Positions 1-7,325 of a stretch of 9,831 nucleotides of DNA are shown here, in pieces. Under the pieces are notes generated by a model, which did no database searches, was not told the origin of the DNA, and saw only the letters and a list, made by a program, of their open reading frames with translations. Every line of letters starts with the position of its first letter. Positions within the stretch are counted from its first letter, which is position 1. The position numbers were made by a program, and so were the translations under genes. The stretch comes from an archaeon (GTDB taxonomy: Archaea > Iainarchaeota > Iainarchaeia > Iainarchaeales > CSSED10-239), in contig JAKQHQ010000024.1 in the NCBI GenBank assembly GCA_029557995.1, positions 1 through 9,831 on the forward strand, given 5' to 3'.

Positions 1-1
1 C

Positions 2-262
2 ATCAAGTCGCTTTACGAAAGCAAGATTCATATTGAGCTTACAGTACTACTTATAGATGGTTATAACACAAGCAAAACCGAGTTAGAAGAGCTCACGGAT
101 TTTGTATGTTCTGTTTCCAAAGACATTCCCTTACATTTTTCTAGGGCCTTCCCGCACTATCGCCTAAAAGACATTTCCCCAACCAAGCTGGAATCCCTCA
201 AGCTTGCTGAAAAGATAGCTAAAGCCAATGGCATAAGGCAAGTGCATCTAGGCAACATCTAA
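2..262 (+). CDS. amrS: AmmeMemoRadiSam-type radical SAM protein AmrS, C-terminal part (5' end outside window)
   Basis: This open frame enters from the left edge and ends at TAA 260-262, giving the last 86 residues of a protein. The segment HFSRAFPHYRLKD, followed by a PTKLESLKLAEKIAKANG helix and a final VHLGN strand, matches the C-terminal end of the radical SAM barrel in AmrS-like proteins, relatives of pyruvate formate-lyase activating enzyme. The iron-sulfur CxxxCxxC motif would lie upstream and cannot be seen. AmrS belongs to the conserved three-gene AmmeMemoRadiSam set, whose biochemical role is not settled; the partner genes are not in this window. From memory, many homologues continue after the VxLGN strand into a short tail with CxxC. 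Here the protein stops at once, so it looks like a short-tailed version. The family call rests on recognising the C-terminal pattern only, and another PflA-like activase is possible. Confidence 0.78.
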   Translation: MKSLYESKIHIELTVLLIDGYNTSKTELEELTDFVCSVSKDIPLHFSRAFPHYRLKDISPTKLESLKLAEKIAKANGIRQVHLGNI

Positions 263-292
263 GGTCATTGTCTTCCATATCCAAATGTTCTC

Positions 293-300
293 TTTATAAA
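293..300 (+). promoter_or_regulatory. Putative archaeal TATA box for the winged-helix gene
   Basis: TTTATAAA lies 43-50 nt upstream of the ATG at 343. Counting about 25 nt downstream places transcription start near 320-325 and a leader of roughly 20 nt. That leader carries only a weak ribosome site, GTGA at 332-335, seven nt before the ATG. A second AT-rich stretch (about 317-325) could instead drive a nearly leaderless transcript. No other element is evident in the 80-nt gap 263-342. Confidence 0.5.
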
Positions 301-342
301 CCTTTTAAAGCACCATAATATATATTCAAGTGTGAAATTTCT

Positions 343-1014
343 ATGCCAGAACTAGATTATGAATCTCAAAAGCTAAAGGAAAAGGTTGCGCAAGCTGAAT
401 TGCAAACAATCATAGGCAAGGCACTCAAGTCTGGACCAAAGACAGAAGACGAGCTTTTGCAGGCGATACCTGACGTCAAGTACGACCAGTTGATATCTGC
501 CTTGAAAAGCATGCTTTTCCTTAAGCTCATAACTAAAGATGGCTATCCAGTCAAGTATTCCTTGTCTAAGGAGATTTTAGATGGGCTTTCTTCCAAAAAA
601 AAGCTTTCAGAGATTGACAAGAACATCCTAAAAGTCGCAATCCTTATTGAATCCAAGTCAAACGACAAAGGTGACCTAAGACAATCAATGGAAAAGATTG
701 CTGATGCACTTAAAAACGACAAGGAGTATCTCATCTATTCCCTGGACATCGCAGACATCGTTCTCCACGATGAGCTTTTCTCAACATTCATCTCTGCAGA
801 GCTTAGTTGCCAAAGCTTGAATTCTCTTTTCCGCCTTATCTATTTTTATGGCGCAACTTCAGTTGAGATACTCAAGCCAGATAAGTTCACAGTTGGCATA
901 GCTGATCTTCAGCAGACAGCCCAGATAATAACAGATATGACACATGGCTATGCAACAATGATTTATCAGCTAAGGCAGGAAAACTCTCAGCTTTCCAGAT
1001 TGCGAAAACCTTAG
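343..1014 (+). CDS. Uncharacterised winged-helix protein with C-terminal alpha/beta domain
   Basis: I cannot assign a function to this 223-residue soluble protein. Residues about 15-76 read as a winged helix: a first helix (AQAELQTIIGKALKSG), a short helix TEDELLQAIP, a putative recognition helix YDQLISALKSMLFLKLI, then a hairpin 'wing' ending in YPVKYSLSKE. Residues about 95-180 alternate as strand-helix-strand-strand-helix-strand: LKVAILIES, DLRQSMEKIADAL, YLIYSLDIADIV, FSTFISAEL, SLNSLFRLIYFYG, SVEILKP. This is a ferredoxin/ACT-like pattern. A final helical stretch (about 186-218) with a basic end could mediate dimerisation. The FYGATSVEILKP segment resembles a conserved motif of small archaeal hypothetical proteins that I remember but cannot verify here. 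A DNA-binding regulator is plausible, but so is a protein-protein role, as winged helices also occur in non-DNA-binding factors. There is no signal peptide, membrane segment or metal-binding cysteine pair. Its stop overlaps the stop of the convergent polC gene. Confidence 0.9.
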   Translation: MPELDYESQKLKEKVAQAELQTIIGKALKSGPKTEDELLQAIPDVKYDQLISALKSMLFLKLITKDGYPVKYSLSKEILDGLSSKKKLSEIDKNILKVAILIESKSNDKGDLRQSMEKIADALKNDKEYLIYSLDIADIVLHDELFSTFISAELSCQSLNSLFRLIYFYGATSVEILKPDKFTVGIADLQQTAQIITDMTHGYATMIYQLRQENSQLSRLRKP

Positions 1015-4000
1015 AAAAACTCAGAAAGCGACTTTTGCGCCCTTGCCTCCTTGTCAGAGAACAGACTATCTATCTCGCTTTCGCTAAGCTGTATTCTCTG
1101 GAGCAGATGTGGGTTAAGGTGATAGTCAATAATTATGCTTTTTGCAACTTCAAGGTATTTTTTTATTGAGCCCTCTGCAATCGTTAAGATTAGCTTTCCA
1201 CCGCAGTCGCATTTTCCTGACAACGGCACCCTCCGAAACTTTTTATTGCATTTAACGCATCTTAGCTTCTGCCTTGCAAAAGCCCTTGTGTTGCCTATGA
1301 TGTCAGGAAATAGGTGATAGTGCAGTAATCTTTCTAGGGCATCTTGGTTATCTACTGCTAGAATTCTTTCCTGCAATTCCGCCTGTTTAGTCACCTTGTC
1401 TAGCATTGACTTTATGGATATGTAACTACTCTGTTTTGGGCCTTGGTCAAAGCACTCAGTATTATGTGTAAATTTTATGCAGTCATACTGCCTATCGCTA
1501 CCGAGCATTGCCTTTACAGGCATAACCCCATCTATCTTATCAGGGTCTGCAAAATCCTTTGTTGCCTGGTAAAACCCATAAGGATAAGATGTGTTTGTCT
1601 CAATCTCGTGCGACTCATCATCAATCTCGTAAGGGCTCAAGATTGTTGTAAATGATAATGGCGCGTCCATCCTCCCGCCACGTCCTGTGCTTAGATAACT
1701 TTTTGAGAAGTTAAGCATAGAGTCCATCAAAAGTAGCATGGAATCCTGGTCCCCATCAACATTCCTTCTCTTAGCAGTTATGTAATATGGGTGCCCCCAG
1801 GCAAGCTTTGCCTTGGAATAGCCTATGATTCTTCCAACTATCCCAGCTGATGTGTGTGGTGCCAGCCCTATAACTAGTTGCCCTATCAAGTCCTCCTTTG
1901 TCTTTGCGTTGTAAAACCTTTGTAGCCCGTAGTATCTCTCAAGCAAGTCATCAATAAACCATGAAACCTTAAGAAAATATTCCCCACAGCCATCATCAAC
2001 TATAATATCTTGTGGGAAGATGCTTACAAGTTGCCTGTCGTCTCTTAGCTCGTTGCCAAGATAGTCCTTTTTGTAACCAAGCTCTCTAAGCTTATCAACA
2101 CTAACTCCAATCTCTGCACCGCAAAACTGTGTAAGTGTTGCGTTCAATGCCTCGTATCTGCAAGTCCCATCTCTAAACACGCTAACCCCATGTTTTGCTC
2201 TCAATATTCCTTTCTCCAATGGCTCTGCGGTCTTGTCTTTGCTTACAAGCCCTTTCACACCTTTCAAGCTTTCAGGCACGCCAACCCCAAGGTTTTTGCA
2301 TGCATTTTCAATTAGCCTGTCAAGATTAATCTTATGCTCAAGCATAGCCATTGTCTTTTCCTTGCATTTTGGGCAACTTAGCTCATATGTTTGCGTCTTG
2401 CATTTATTGCAAATCCTTATCTCCCTAGCTGGTTGCTTGCAGTTGAAACAATAATTATTATAGAGCACCTTCTTGCAATTTGGACATATATATGCTTTTA
2501 TCTGGACAACATTCACTCCAATATCCTGTTGTTGTGTTCCATCAGCCCTTTTCTTTATGGCTTTTAATAGGTCTCTTGAATTTCCAAAGCCCCAGCCTAT
2601 CGGGAACAGCACGTTTGGCTTTCCAGCCATCTCCCTGCTATGTGCTGCTTCAGGTCTGCCCATTCTTGCGCCAATCCAAAAGCCTGATTTTTCGTTTATC
2701 TTTATGTTTGAGATTATACTTAGTATCTCGGTTATTGTTTTGTTTTGGGTATCTAGAAGTTCTTGGTATTCTATAAGCGGGTCGTTTGCATTTAATGCAC
2801 CAGTTGTCTTTAGCAGCGAATAGGCACAATCCTTTTCAACAACTAGCTTATTTTCGTCTGCCACATACTTGTGTGGTAGCCCTATCTTTTCAAATATTTG
2901 CTTAATTTCTTTATTGTATTCTATCTTGAAACCTGTTATTTGCGCCTCCCTGCCAACTATGTTTTCAAGTAGCTTGATATCATCTATTGCCTTTTCAATT
3001 GCAGTTCTTATGTTTTCAAAAAAGCTTTTTTTTCTTGTATCCTGCTCCTCATCACTAAACATCTTGTCTGATTCCCTAAGGCAACTTATGAGCGTCTTTA
3101 GCTCCTCGCGTGTCAGCAGGTCATAGTAAAACAAGTATTTTGGATAAAGGGGCACCTCATAACCAATTGCAAGGGCGACAGCAGTGTATGGGTCCGGCTT
3201 CTTGTCAAACTCCTTGCAAAGCCCTAAAGCTAGCCTTGAGAGTTTGTTCTCTCCTTCAAGGTGTTCAACCTCTGCAAGCCATTCCTCCTCAACATAGCCA
3301 GCTCTGACAAGCGGATGTCCAGATTTTCTAAAGTCCCCAATAGATATAAGCATGTCCCCAAGGAATAACACCTTTTCAATTTCGCCTTGGTATTTTTTTG
3401 CATCCTTGATATTGTCTATGTACACAACCGATTTATCCTTTAATCTAACAATAGGCCCATCAATTGTTGAGCATGGGAAATACTGCAAGGATTTTCCAGG
3501 TCTTTCAATTCGCCCATGCGTGCCTACAGCAATAAACTCGTCAAGCACATACATTGTTGCAGGGTTAATGGCTTTAGCCATAAGCCCAGTATTTCTTGCC
3601 CTGCCATATCTTAACCTGAACCCACCAGGCCTGAATGGATAGGAAAACACAGGTCTTCCAGCAGCCAGCCCCTCAAGATATTTGGTTGAAGGCTTAATTT
3701 CAAAGCCCTCGGCTGTCTTCTTTACCTTTACAAGCTTTTCAAGCCAGTTCCAGTTGAGCCCAATTTTCTTAGCTGTCTTCATTATTTTTAGGGCCCTTAC
3801 ATAAAGCCCATCAATAAGCACAAGGCACATTGCACCTCTAACCTTGTTTGTCTCAATTCCAGGTATGTCCCTATTGACAGAAACTTCAGCTTCGCTGTCT
3901 GCAAAGCCGTTCACTCTAACAGTCAGGTTTTCCATTATTGTTCTTATCTCGCTTTCTGTTACCCTTTGTTGCCTGACCACTACCTCCTCTTGGTATAACA

Positions 4001-4571
4001 TCCCCTCTTCAACAACCCTTTCTATCTCTCTCTTGCTTGGCTTGTATCTATCAATATTAAGCTTAACCCTTGCAAGGTCCCCTAAAAGCAAAGGAAGTGT
4101 CTCTGCATTACCTCCTGCTGCTCTTATTGGACCTGCAAAATAGATATCAATGAAGTCAGTGCCATCCTCGTTTTTTGATATTTTTATTTCTGGCAGTCCA
4201 TCAAGCGGGGACACTACAACGCCTTCAGTCTCAATAATAAGAGCAGTCCTTAATGCTTGGTCAAGCCTTTTCTGCGCATCTTCAATGTTTCCAAGCTTTT
4301 TATCCAATATGTCGTTAAATATTTGTAACATGACTGTAAATCTGTCATGCGTCTTTTCCCAAAGCTCGTTGTATCTTTCAGCCACACCTTGCGGACCAAC
4401 AAGCAATTCTGTCTTTTCAGCTATCCCTCTTGCAGGCACGGACTCAATGTCATTAAACTGGTCCTTGCCCTGTGCCCTTGCACTCCTAGCCAGAGCTACA
4501 GCATTGTCAATATGTTTAGTTAAGTCCTCGTAATATTCTTTGACTTCCTTGCTTGCAGTTATATCATTCAT
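1011..4571 (-). CDS. polC: DNA polymerase D (family D, 'Pol II') large subunit DP2
   Basis: Catalytic subunit of the archaeal replicative polymerase D, which works with DP1. From ATG 4571 it is 1186 aa, within the usual range for intein-free DP2. A TTG at 4583 would add four residues, but its AGGA lies only 2 nt away, so I prefer the ATG; this overlaps the DP1 stop by 8 nt. Visible family landmarks, in order, are: an N-terminal helical region; GGFRLRYGRAR near residue 315; GARMGRPEAA; two zinc fingers (C696/C699/C708/C711 and C721/C724/C733/C736); HTSAG at 906-910; and the catalytic acidic cluster NVDGDQD with D939, D941 and D943. A C-terminal zinc ribbon follows (C1105, C1108, C1121, C1123). 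The last eight residues, QKSLSEFF, form a textbook PIP box for PCNA. No intein is present, and the usual cysteine before DGD is valine. It is the last gene of the UPF0147-polB-polC set. Confidence 0.98.
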   Translation of the reverse strand: MNDITASKEVKEYYEDLTKHIDNAVALARSARAQGKDQFNDIESVPARGIAEKTELLVGPQGVAERYNELWEKTHDRFTVMLQIFNDILDKKLGNIEDAQKRLDQALRTALIIETEGVVVSPLDGLPEIKISKNEDGTDFIDIYFAGPIRAAGGNAETLPLLLGDLARVKLNIDRYKPSKREIERVVEEGMLYQEEVVVRQQRVTESEIRTIMENLTVRVNGFADSEAEVSVNRDIPGIETNKVRGAMCLVLIDGLYVRALKIMKTAKKIGLNWNWLEKLVKVKKTAEGFEIKPSTKYLEGLAAGRPVFSYPFRPGGFRLRYGRARNTGLMAKAINPATMYVLDEFIAVGTHGRIERPGKSLQYFPCSTIDGPIVRLKDKSVVYIDNIKDAKKYQGEIEKVLFLGDMLISIGDFRKSGHPLVRAGYVEEEWLAEVEHLEGENKLSRLALGLCKEFDKKPDPYTAVALAIGYEVPLYPKYLFYYDLLTREELKTLISCLRESDKMFSDEEQDTRKKSFFENIRTAIEKAIDDIKLLENIVGREAQITGFKIEYNKEIKQIFEKIGLPHKYVADENKLVVEKDCAYSLLKTTGALNANDPLIEYQELLDTQNKTITEILSIISNIKINEKSGFWIGARMGRPEAAHSREMAGKPNVLFPIGWGFGNSRDLLKAIKKRADGTQQQDIGVNVVQIKAYICPNCKKVLYNNYCFNCKQPAREIRICNKCKTQTYELSCPKCKEKTMAMLEHKINLDRLIENACKNLGVGVPESLKGVKGLVSKDKTAEPLEKGILRAKHGVSVFRDGTCRYEALNATLTQFCGAEIGVSVDKLRELGYKKDYLGNELRDDRQLVSIFPQDIIVDDGCGEYFLKVSWFIDDLLERYYGLQRFYNAKTKEDLIGQLVIGLAPHTSAGIVGRIIGYSKAKLAWGHPYYITAKRRNVDGDQDSMLLLMDSMLNFSKSYLSTGRGGRMDAPLSFTTILSPYEIDDESHEIETNTSYPYGFYQATKDFADPDKIDGVMPVKAMLGSDRQYDCIKFTHNTECFDQGPKQSSYISIKSMLDKVTKQAELQERILAVDNQDALERLLHYHLFPDIIGNTRAFARQKLRCVKCNKKFRRVPLSGKCDCGGKLILTIAEGSIKKYLEVAKSIIIDYHLNPHLLQRIQLSESEIDSLFSDKEARAQKSLSEFF
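1014..1037 (-). other. C-terminal PIP box of DP2 (PCNA-interaction motif)
   Basis: The last eight codons of polC encode QKSLSEFF, fitting the Qxx[LIM]xxFF consensus for binding the sliding clamp. It sits at the very C-terminus after an acidic and basic linker, a typical place for a PIP box. Binding is inferred from the consensus; the clamp gene is not in this window. Confidence 0.85.
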
Positions 4572-6018
4572 TTTTTCTTTCAAAGTCCTTTATATGTAAG
4601 CTCTGGTCTTTAAGGTTAAACAGGATAGCCTTAGAGACAGTTGGGGTGTGCCCCAGCTCTTCTTGATAGGCAGTCATTGACTGCCAGCAAGATGTGCTTA
4701 TAAGATGGCATTGTTTGTATCTTGAATAGGCATGGTGGTGTATGTGCCCACATACAAAGACAGCAGGTGTTTCTCTTATCACCATGAAATTTTTTTCAAT
4801 AGGCACGAATGTCTGTTTTCCACCAAACTCTGGCATAAGGTCCCTTCTAATCAACAGCTCTTTTTGCGCGAGGTCTGGCTTGTCCATCTTCAGGTCGTTT
4901 ATCTTGCCAAAGATGCCATGCAATGTTGCGCCATGATATAGTAGGAAAAGTAGCCCTTCAATCTCAACCCAGCTTGGCGAGCCAAGCACATGCATGTTTT
5001 TTTTCTTGTAGATATTTGGCAAGAACTTTTCTGCGATTGCTGGCTGTGGTTCAGACAGCCTCACAGCATCATGGTTTCCTGGTATCAAGAACACCTCAAT
5101 ATTATCAGGTATTTTCAAGGCAAGCTCTTCAAAGCATCTGTACTGCTCAAAGATGTCAGTTATAGCTAACTCGTTATATTGTTTAGGATATATACCTATG
5201 CCATCTACCAAGTCGCCAGCAATGATAAGATACTTTATTTTTGAGATAATCTCTAGGTCTTCTTGCGAGGCGTTCATCCCATTAAGCCAGTCAAGGAAAT
5301 CATTGAATTCTTCTTCTCTAAACAGCTTGCTACCCACATGCAAGTCACCGATTAAAGCAGCATAACAGTCATTTTCAGCAGTAGTCACTAGCTTTTCATA
5401 AGGCAAGTCCGCAAACATTATGTCTTTAGCAATGAAGAGCTCCCTAGACAGCACAGAGCATTTTATCCCAATAACGTTATCAAGAAGCACATCCTTTGGA
5501 TTGACCTCATAGTTTTTGCTATCTGTGACCACAACATTCACTCTACCAGTTGGGTCATCAACTGTGATAAGTATGTTGCCTTGCTTAGTCACTCTTTTTT
5601 CAAACACCATCCCAACTATATCAACCTCTGTGTTCTTGCCAAGTTTTTTCGCCTCATCAATAGGTATTGGCTTTAGGTTTTCTCTTCTCTTCAAAATATC
5701 ATATATCGCAGAGTATTTATCCAAAAACAATGAAAGAAAATCCTCAACACTTCCCTGCGACAATGTCTTACCTGTCACATCATAGGCATCCATTATCCTG
5801 AAGTTTTTCTCTCCATTACCCCTTGGCTTGTCTTGCTCAGAAAGCCAGTTAGTTGTTACAAGTATTTTTTTTATGTCATCCCTGCACACAAACACCTTTT
5901 TCTCCATTGCCAGCTTGTCAAGCACCCTCTGATAGTTATTCTGGTTAAGTAGTCTTAGGCAGTCCTCGCTGATTATCAGGTTTTTCTCCTGGGCATAACA
6001 TACAATCTTTGAGTCCAT
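4564..6018 (-). CDS. polB: DNA polymerase D small subunit DP1 (3'-5' exonuclease)
   Basis: Proofreading and structural partner of DP2. The 484-aa product has a helical N-terminal domain (about 1-60, probably also 91-112), a short polar linker (about 60-75), an OB fold (about 128-205, containing VDIVGMVFEKRV and GNILITVDDPTGRVNVVV) and a calcineurin-like phosphoesterase domain (about 217-470). All metal-binding motifs of an active exonuclease are present: GDLHVGS (D225, H227), GDLVDG (D269, D272), GNHD (314-317), YHG (H362) and GHIHHH (H425, H427). It is therefore predicted to be catalytically competent, unlike the inactivated eukaryotic B-subunits of the same superfamily. It is shorter than the roughly 600-aa Thermococcales proteins I recall, mainly because the interdomain linker is brief. 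ATG 6018 directly follows the TAA of the UPF0147 gene with no gap and no strong Shine-Dalgarno site, suggesting translational coupling. The stop TGA lies within the start of polC. Confidence 0.97.
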   Translation of the reverse strand: MDSKIVCYAQEKNLIISEDCLRLLNQNNYQRVLDKLAMEKKVFVCRDDIKKILVTTNWLSEQDKPRGNGEKNFRIMDAYDVTGKTLSQGSVEDFLSLFLDKYSAIYDILKRRENLKPIPIDEAKKLGKNTEVDIVGMVFEKRVTKQGNILITVDDPTGRVNVVVTDSKNYEVNPKDVLLDNVIGIKCSVLSRELFIAKDIMFADLPYEKLVTTAENDCYAALIGDLHVGSKLFREEEFNDFLDWLNGMNASQEDLEIISKIKYLIIAGDLVDGIGIYPKQYNELAITDIFEQYRCFEELALKIPDNIEVFLIPGNHDAVRLSEPQPAIAEKFLPNIYKKKNMHVLGSPSWVEIEGLLFLLYHGATLHGIFGKINDLKMDKPDLAQKELLIRRDLMPEFGGKQTFVPIEKNFMVIRETPAVFVCGHIHHHAYSRYKQCHLISTSCWQSMTAYQEELGHTPTVSKAILFNLKDQSLHIKDFERKNE

Positions 6019-6294
6019 TTACTTTACTTGCTCTTTCAGGTTTTCCAGTTTGCTTACAAGTGCCCACACAGCGCTTCTGCAGAACTGTGGGACATTGCTG
6101 TTGTTTGTTATGTCCTCCAGCTCATACATTATGCTTGCAATTTCAACAGCAGTACATTTGCTTTTCAAGCGTTGCTCCAGACCATTTAGTAGGGTTTTCA
6201 GGTTTTTAGGTATACTTGAATCCTCTGTTAAAAACTCAATCTCTGCGACTATATCTTCAATAGCCTTGCCTGTGTCAATTGTCTTCTTTTTCAT
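6019..6294 (-). CDS. UPF0147 family protein
   Basis: A 91-residue, almost wholly helical protein. The C-terminal half fits the archaeal UPF0147 family: an ELEDITNNSNVPQFCRS segment followed by AVWALVSKLENL corresponds to the family pattern of 'D-x-P/V-P, R, W, ELE'. The N-terminal half repeats the theme (IVAEIEFLTEDSSIPKNLK), so the protein appears to hold two related helical hairpins, each with a D/N-S-x-[IV]-P turn (DSSIP and NSNVP). The biochemical role of the family is unknown to me. There are two cysteines, no membrane segment and no obvious catalytic residues. It is the first gene of the polymerase D operon; its stop abuts the polB start. A strong Shine-Dalgarno site five nt before ATG 6294 supports this start and suggests efficient translation. 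Confidence 0.9.
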   Translation of the reverse strand: MKKKTIDTGKAIEDIVAEIEFLTEDSSIPKNLKTLLNGLEQRLKSKCTAVEIASIMYELEDITNNSNVPQFCRSAVWALVSKLENLKEQVK

Positions 6295-6299
6295 AACTT

Positions 6300-6309
6300 A
6301 TCACATCCT
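6300..6309 (-). promoter_or_regulatory. Strong Shine-Dalgarno site of the UPF0147 gene
   Basis: On the minus strand this reads AGGATGTGAT, matching 9 of 10 positions of AGGAGGTGAT, the complement of the archaeal 16S rRNA 3' end. The spacer to ATG 6294 is five nt. It fixes the start of the first gene in the operon and is the best ribosome site in the window. Confidence 0.8.
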
Positions 6310-6331
6310 GGCGATTAAAAGTAGCAACCCC

Positions 6332-6341
6332 TATTATATAT
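6332..6341 (-). promoter_or_regulatory. Putative TATA box of the UPF0147-polB-polC operon
   Basis: ATATATAATA on the minus strand lies in the 71-nt gap between the NOG1-like gene and the UPF0147 gene. A start about 25 nt downstream falls near 6311, leaving a leader of about 17 nt that just includes the Shine-Dalgarno site. No T-rich terminator for the NOG1-like gene is seen on this strand, so read-through from that gene is also possible. Confidence 0.55.
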
Positions 6342-6365
6342 CAATCAAGAAATCTTTTTTAATAA

Positions 6366-7301
6366 CTATTGTTTTTTGGAAACCAAATCCTTCTTTTCCA
6401 CAGGATAGCTCTCCAATAGTTCTTCCATTGTAATATTTTCCTCACCATCTAACCTAGCGTCTTTACCATAGGTGCTTGAGACAACAACTTTCTTTTCTAG
6501 GTTGTTCTCCTTTATCACCCTTAAAATTTCTTCCTGCTCCTCTTTATCTAAATTTGGGTTGTAGACAAAGACAACAAGGTCTGCCAAGCCCTTTATAGCA
6601 GCAATCGCTTGTTTTTCAATAGCATTCATCTCCTTGAATTCCTTGTGGATGATACCTGGCGTGTCAACCACTTGGTACATCACTTGTCTTCTCTTGAAGT
6701 AACCAAGGTTAAGGGCCTTTGTTGTAAAGGCATAGCTATTGATCTCTGGACAGGCCTCTGTAATCATGCTAAGGTATGTTGTCTTTCCAGAGTTTGGTAG
6801 CCCAGTAAGCACAATCGTCCTAAGTTCAAACCTTGGGGTAGCTATCCTTCTAAATTCCTTTTCAAGTATCAAAAGCTTGTTAAATGTGTTGTCTAACCTC
6901 TTGAGTACAGATGCTAGCCTACCAACATATTCCTTTTTTAACTTTACAAATCCCTCTTTTTTGTATCTATCTTTTTTGTTAGCTAAAAGCCTTAGCAGTT
7001 GCCTCTTGTATCTTTCAGACAGCTTGTTTATCACACTCACGCTTTTACTTATGTGGTTCTTGTATTTGTCCATTGTTGTTTGTGGGCAGATATTCTTGAA
7101 CATCATAGAGTAATATTTGTTTGTTGTCTGGTAATCTGGAAGCTTACTAAGAACATTTGTAAGCCTTTCTGTAATTTCAATCTGGTAAAGCGATATGTAC
7201 TTGACAGCCATCTCATTTCTCTGATAATCTTTTGTCTTTCTTACTTTTTTAATAACTACATCAAGAATCTCATTTGATTTTTCTATCTTTGGGAAGTTCA
7301 T
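6366..7301 (-). CDS. nog1: NOG1-family GTPase (ribosome biogenesis), degenerate G4 motif
   Basis: A TRAFAC-class GTP-binding protein of the Nog1/Obg group; relatives act in large ribosomal subunit maturation. The N-terminal ~155 residues are helical and strongly basic, as in the NOG1 N-terminal helical domain. The G domain begins at IVLTGLPNSGKTT, with the P-loop at 167-175 (K173, T174). The candidate switch I threonines are in YAFTTKAL (T193/T194) and the G3 motif is DTPG (213-216). Where NKxD should follow the next strand, the sequence reads KVVVSSTYGKD (271-281), so G4 is lost or reduced to a possible aspartate D281, and no clear G5 is seen. From ATG 7301 it is 311 aa, a little shorter than typical archaeal NOG1. 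An in-frame GTG at 7310 (AAGGA four nt upstream) would add three residues; the MNFPKI start aligns better with the family's beginning. It lies upstream of and codirectional with the polymerase operon. Confidence 0.85.
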   Translation of the reverse strand: MNFPKIEKSNEILDVVIKKVRKTKDYQRNEMAVKYISLYQIEITERLTNVLSKLPDYQTTNKYYSMMFKNICPQTTMDKYKNHISKSVSVINKLSERYKRQLLRLLANKKDRYKKEGFVKLKKEYVGRLASVLKRLDNTFNKLLILEKEFRRIATPRFELRTIVLTGLPNSGKTTYLSMITEACPEINSYAFTTKALNLGYFKRRQVMYQVVDTPGIIHKEFKEMNAIEKQAIAAIKGLADLVVFVYNPNLDKEEQEEILRVIKENNLEKKVVVSSTYGKDARLDGEENITMEELLESYPVEKKDLVSKKQ

Positions 7302-7325
7302 AATTAACACATTTTCCTTGAAAGG

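Noticed and set aside
1730..1770. Possible intein in polC
   Set aside because: The reading frame passes through NVDGDQD without interruption, total length is normal for intein-free DP2, and no splicing motifs are present.
2473..2823. Plus-strand open frames of 60-127 codons throughout the polC and polB region (for example 2473-2823, 3844-4143, 4150-4533)
   Set aside because: They lie antisense to well-conserved DP2 and DP1 coding sequence, have no family resemblance, low-complexity hydrophobic composition and no ribosome sites. They are shadows of the real genes.
4571..4583. TTG at 4583 as the polC start
   Set aside because: Its AGGA is only 2 nt away, and ATG 4571 four codons later gives a normal 8-nt overlap with polB. 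The extra four residues add no family homology.
6349..6360. Run of T on the plus strand after the NOG1-like gene as its terminator
   Set aside because: That gene is on the minus strand, where this run reads as A, so it cannot act as a T-rich terminator for it. No plus-strand gene ends here.
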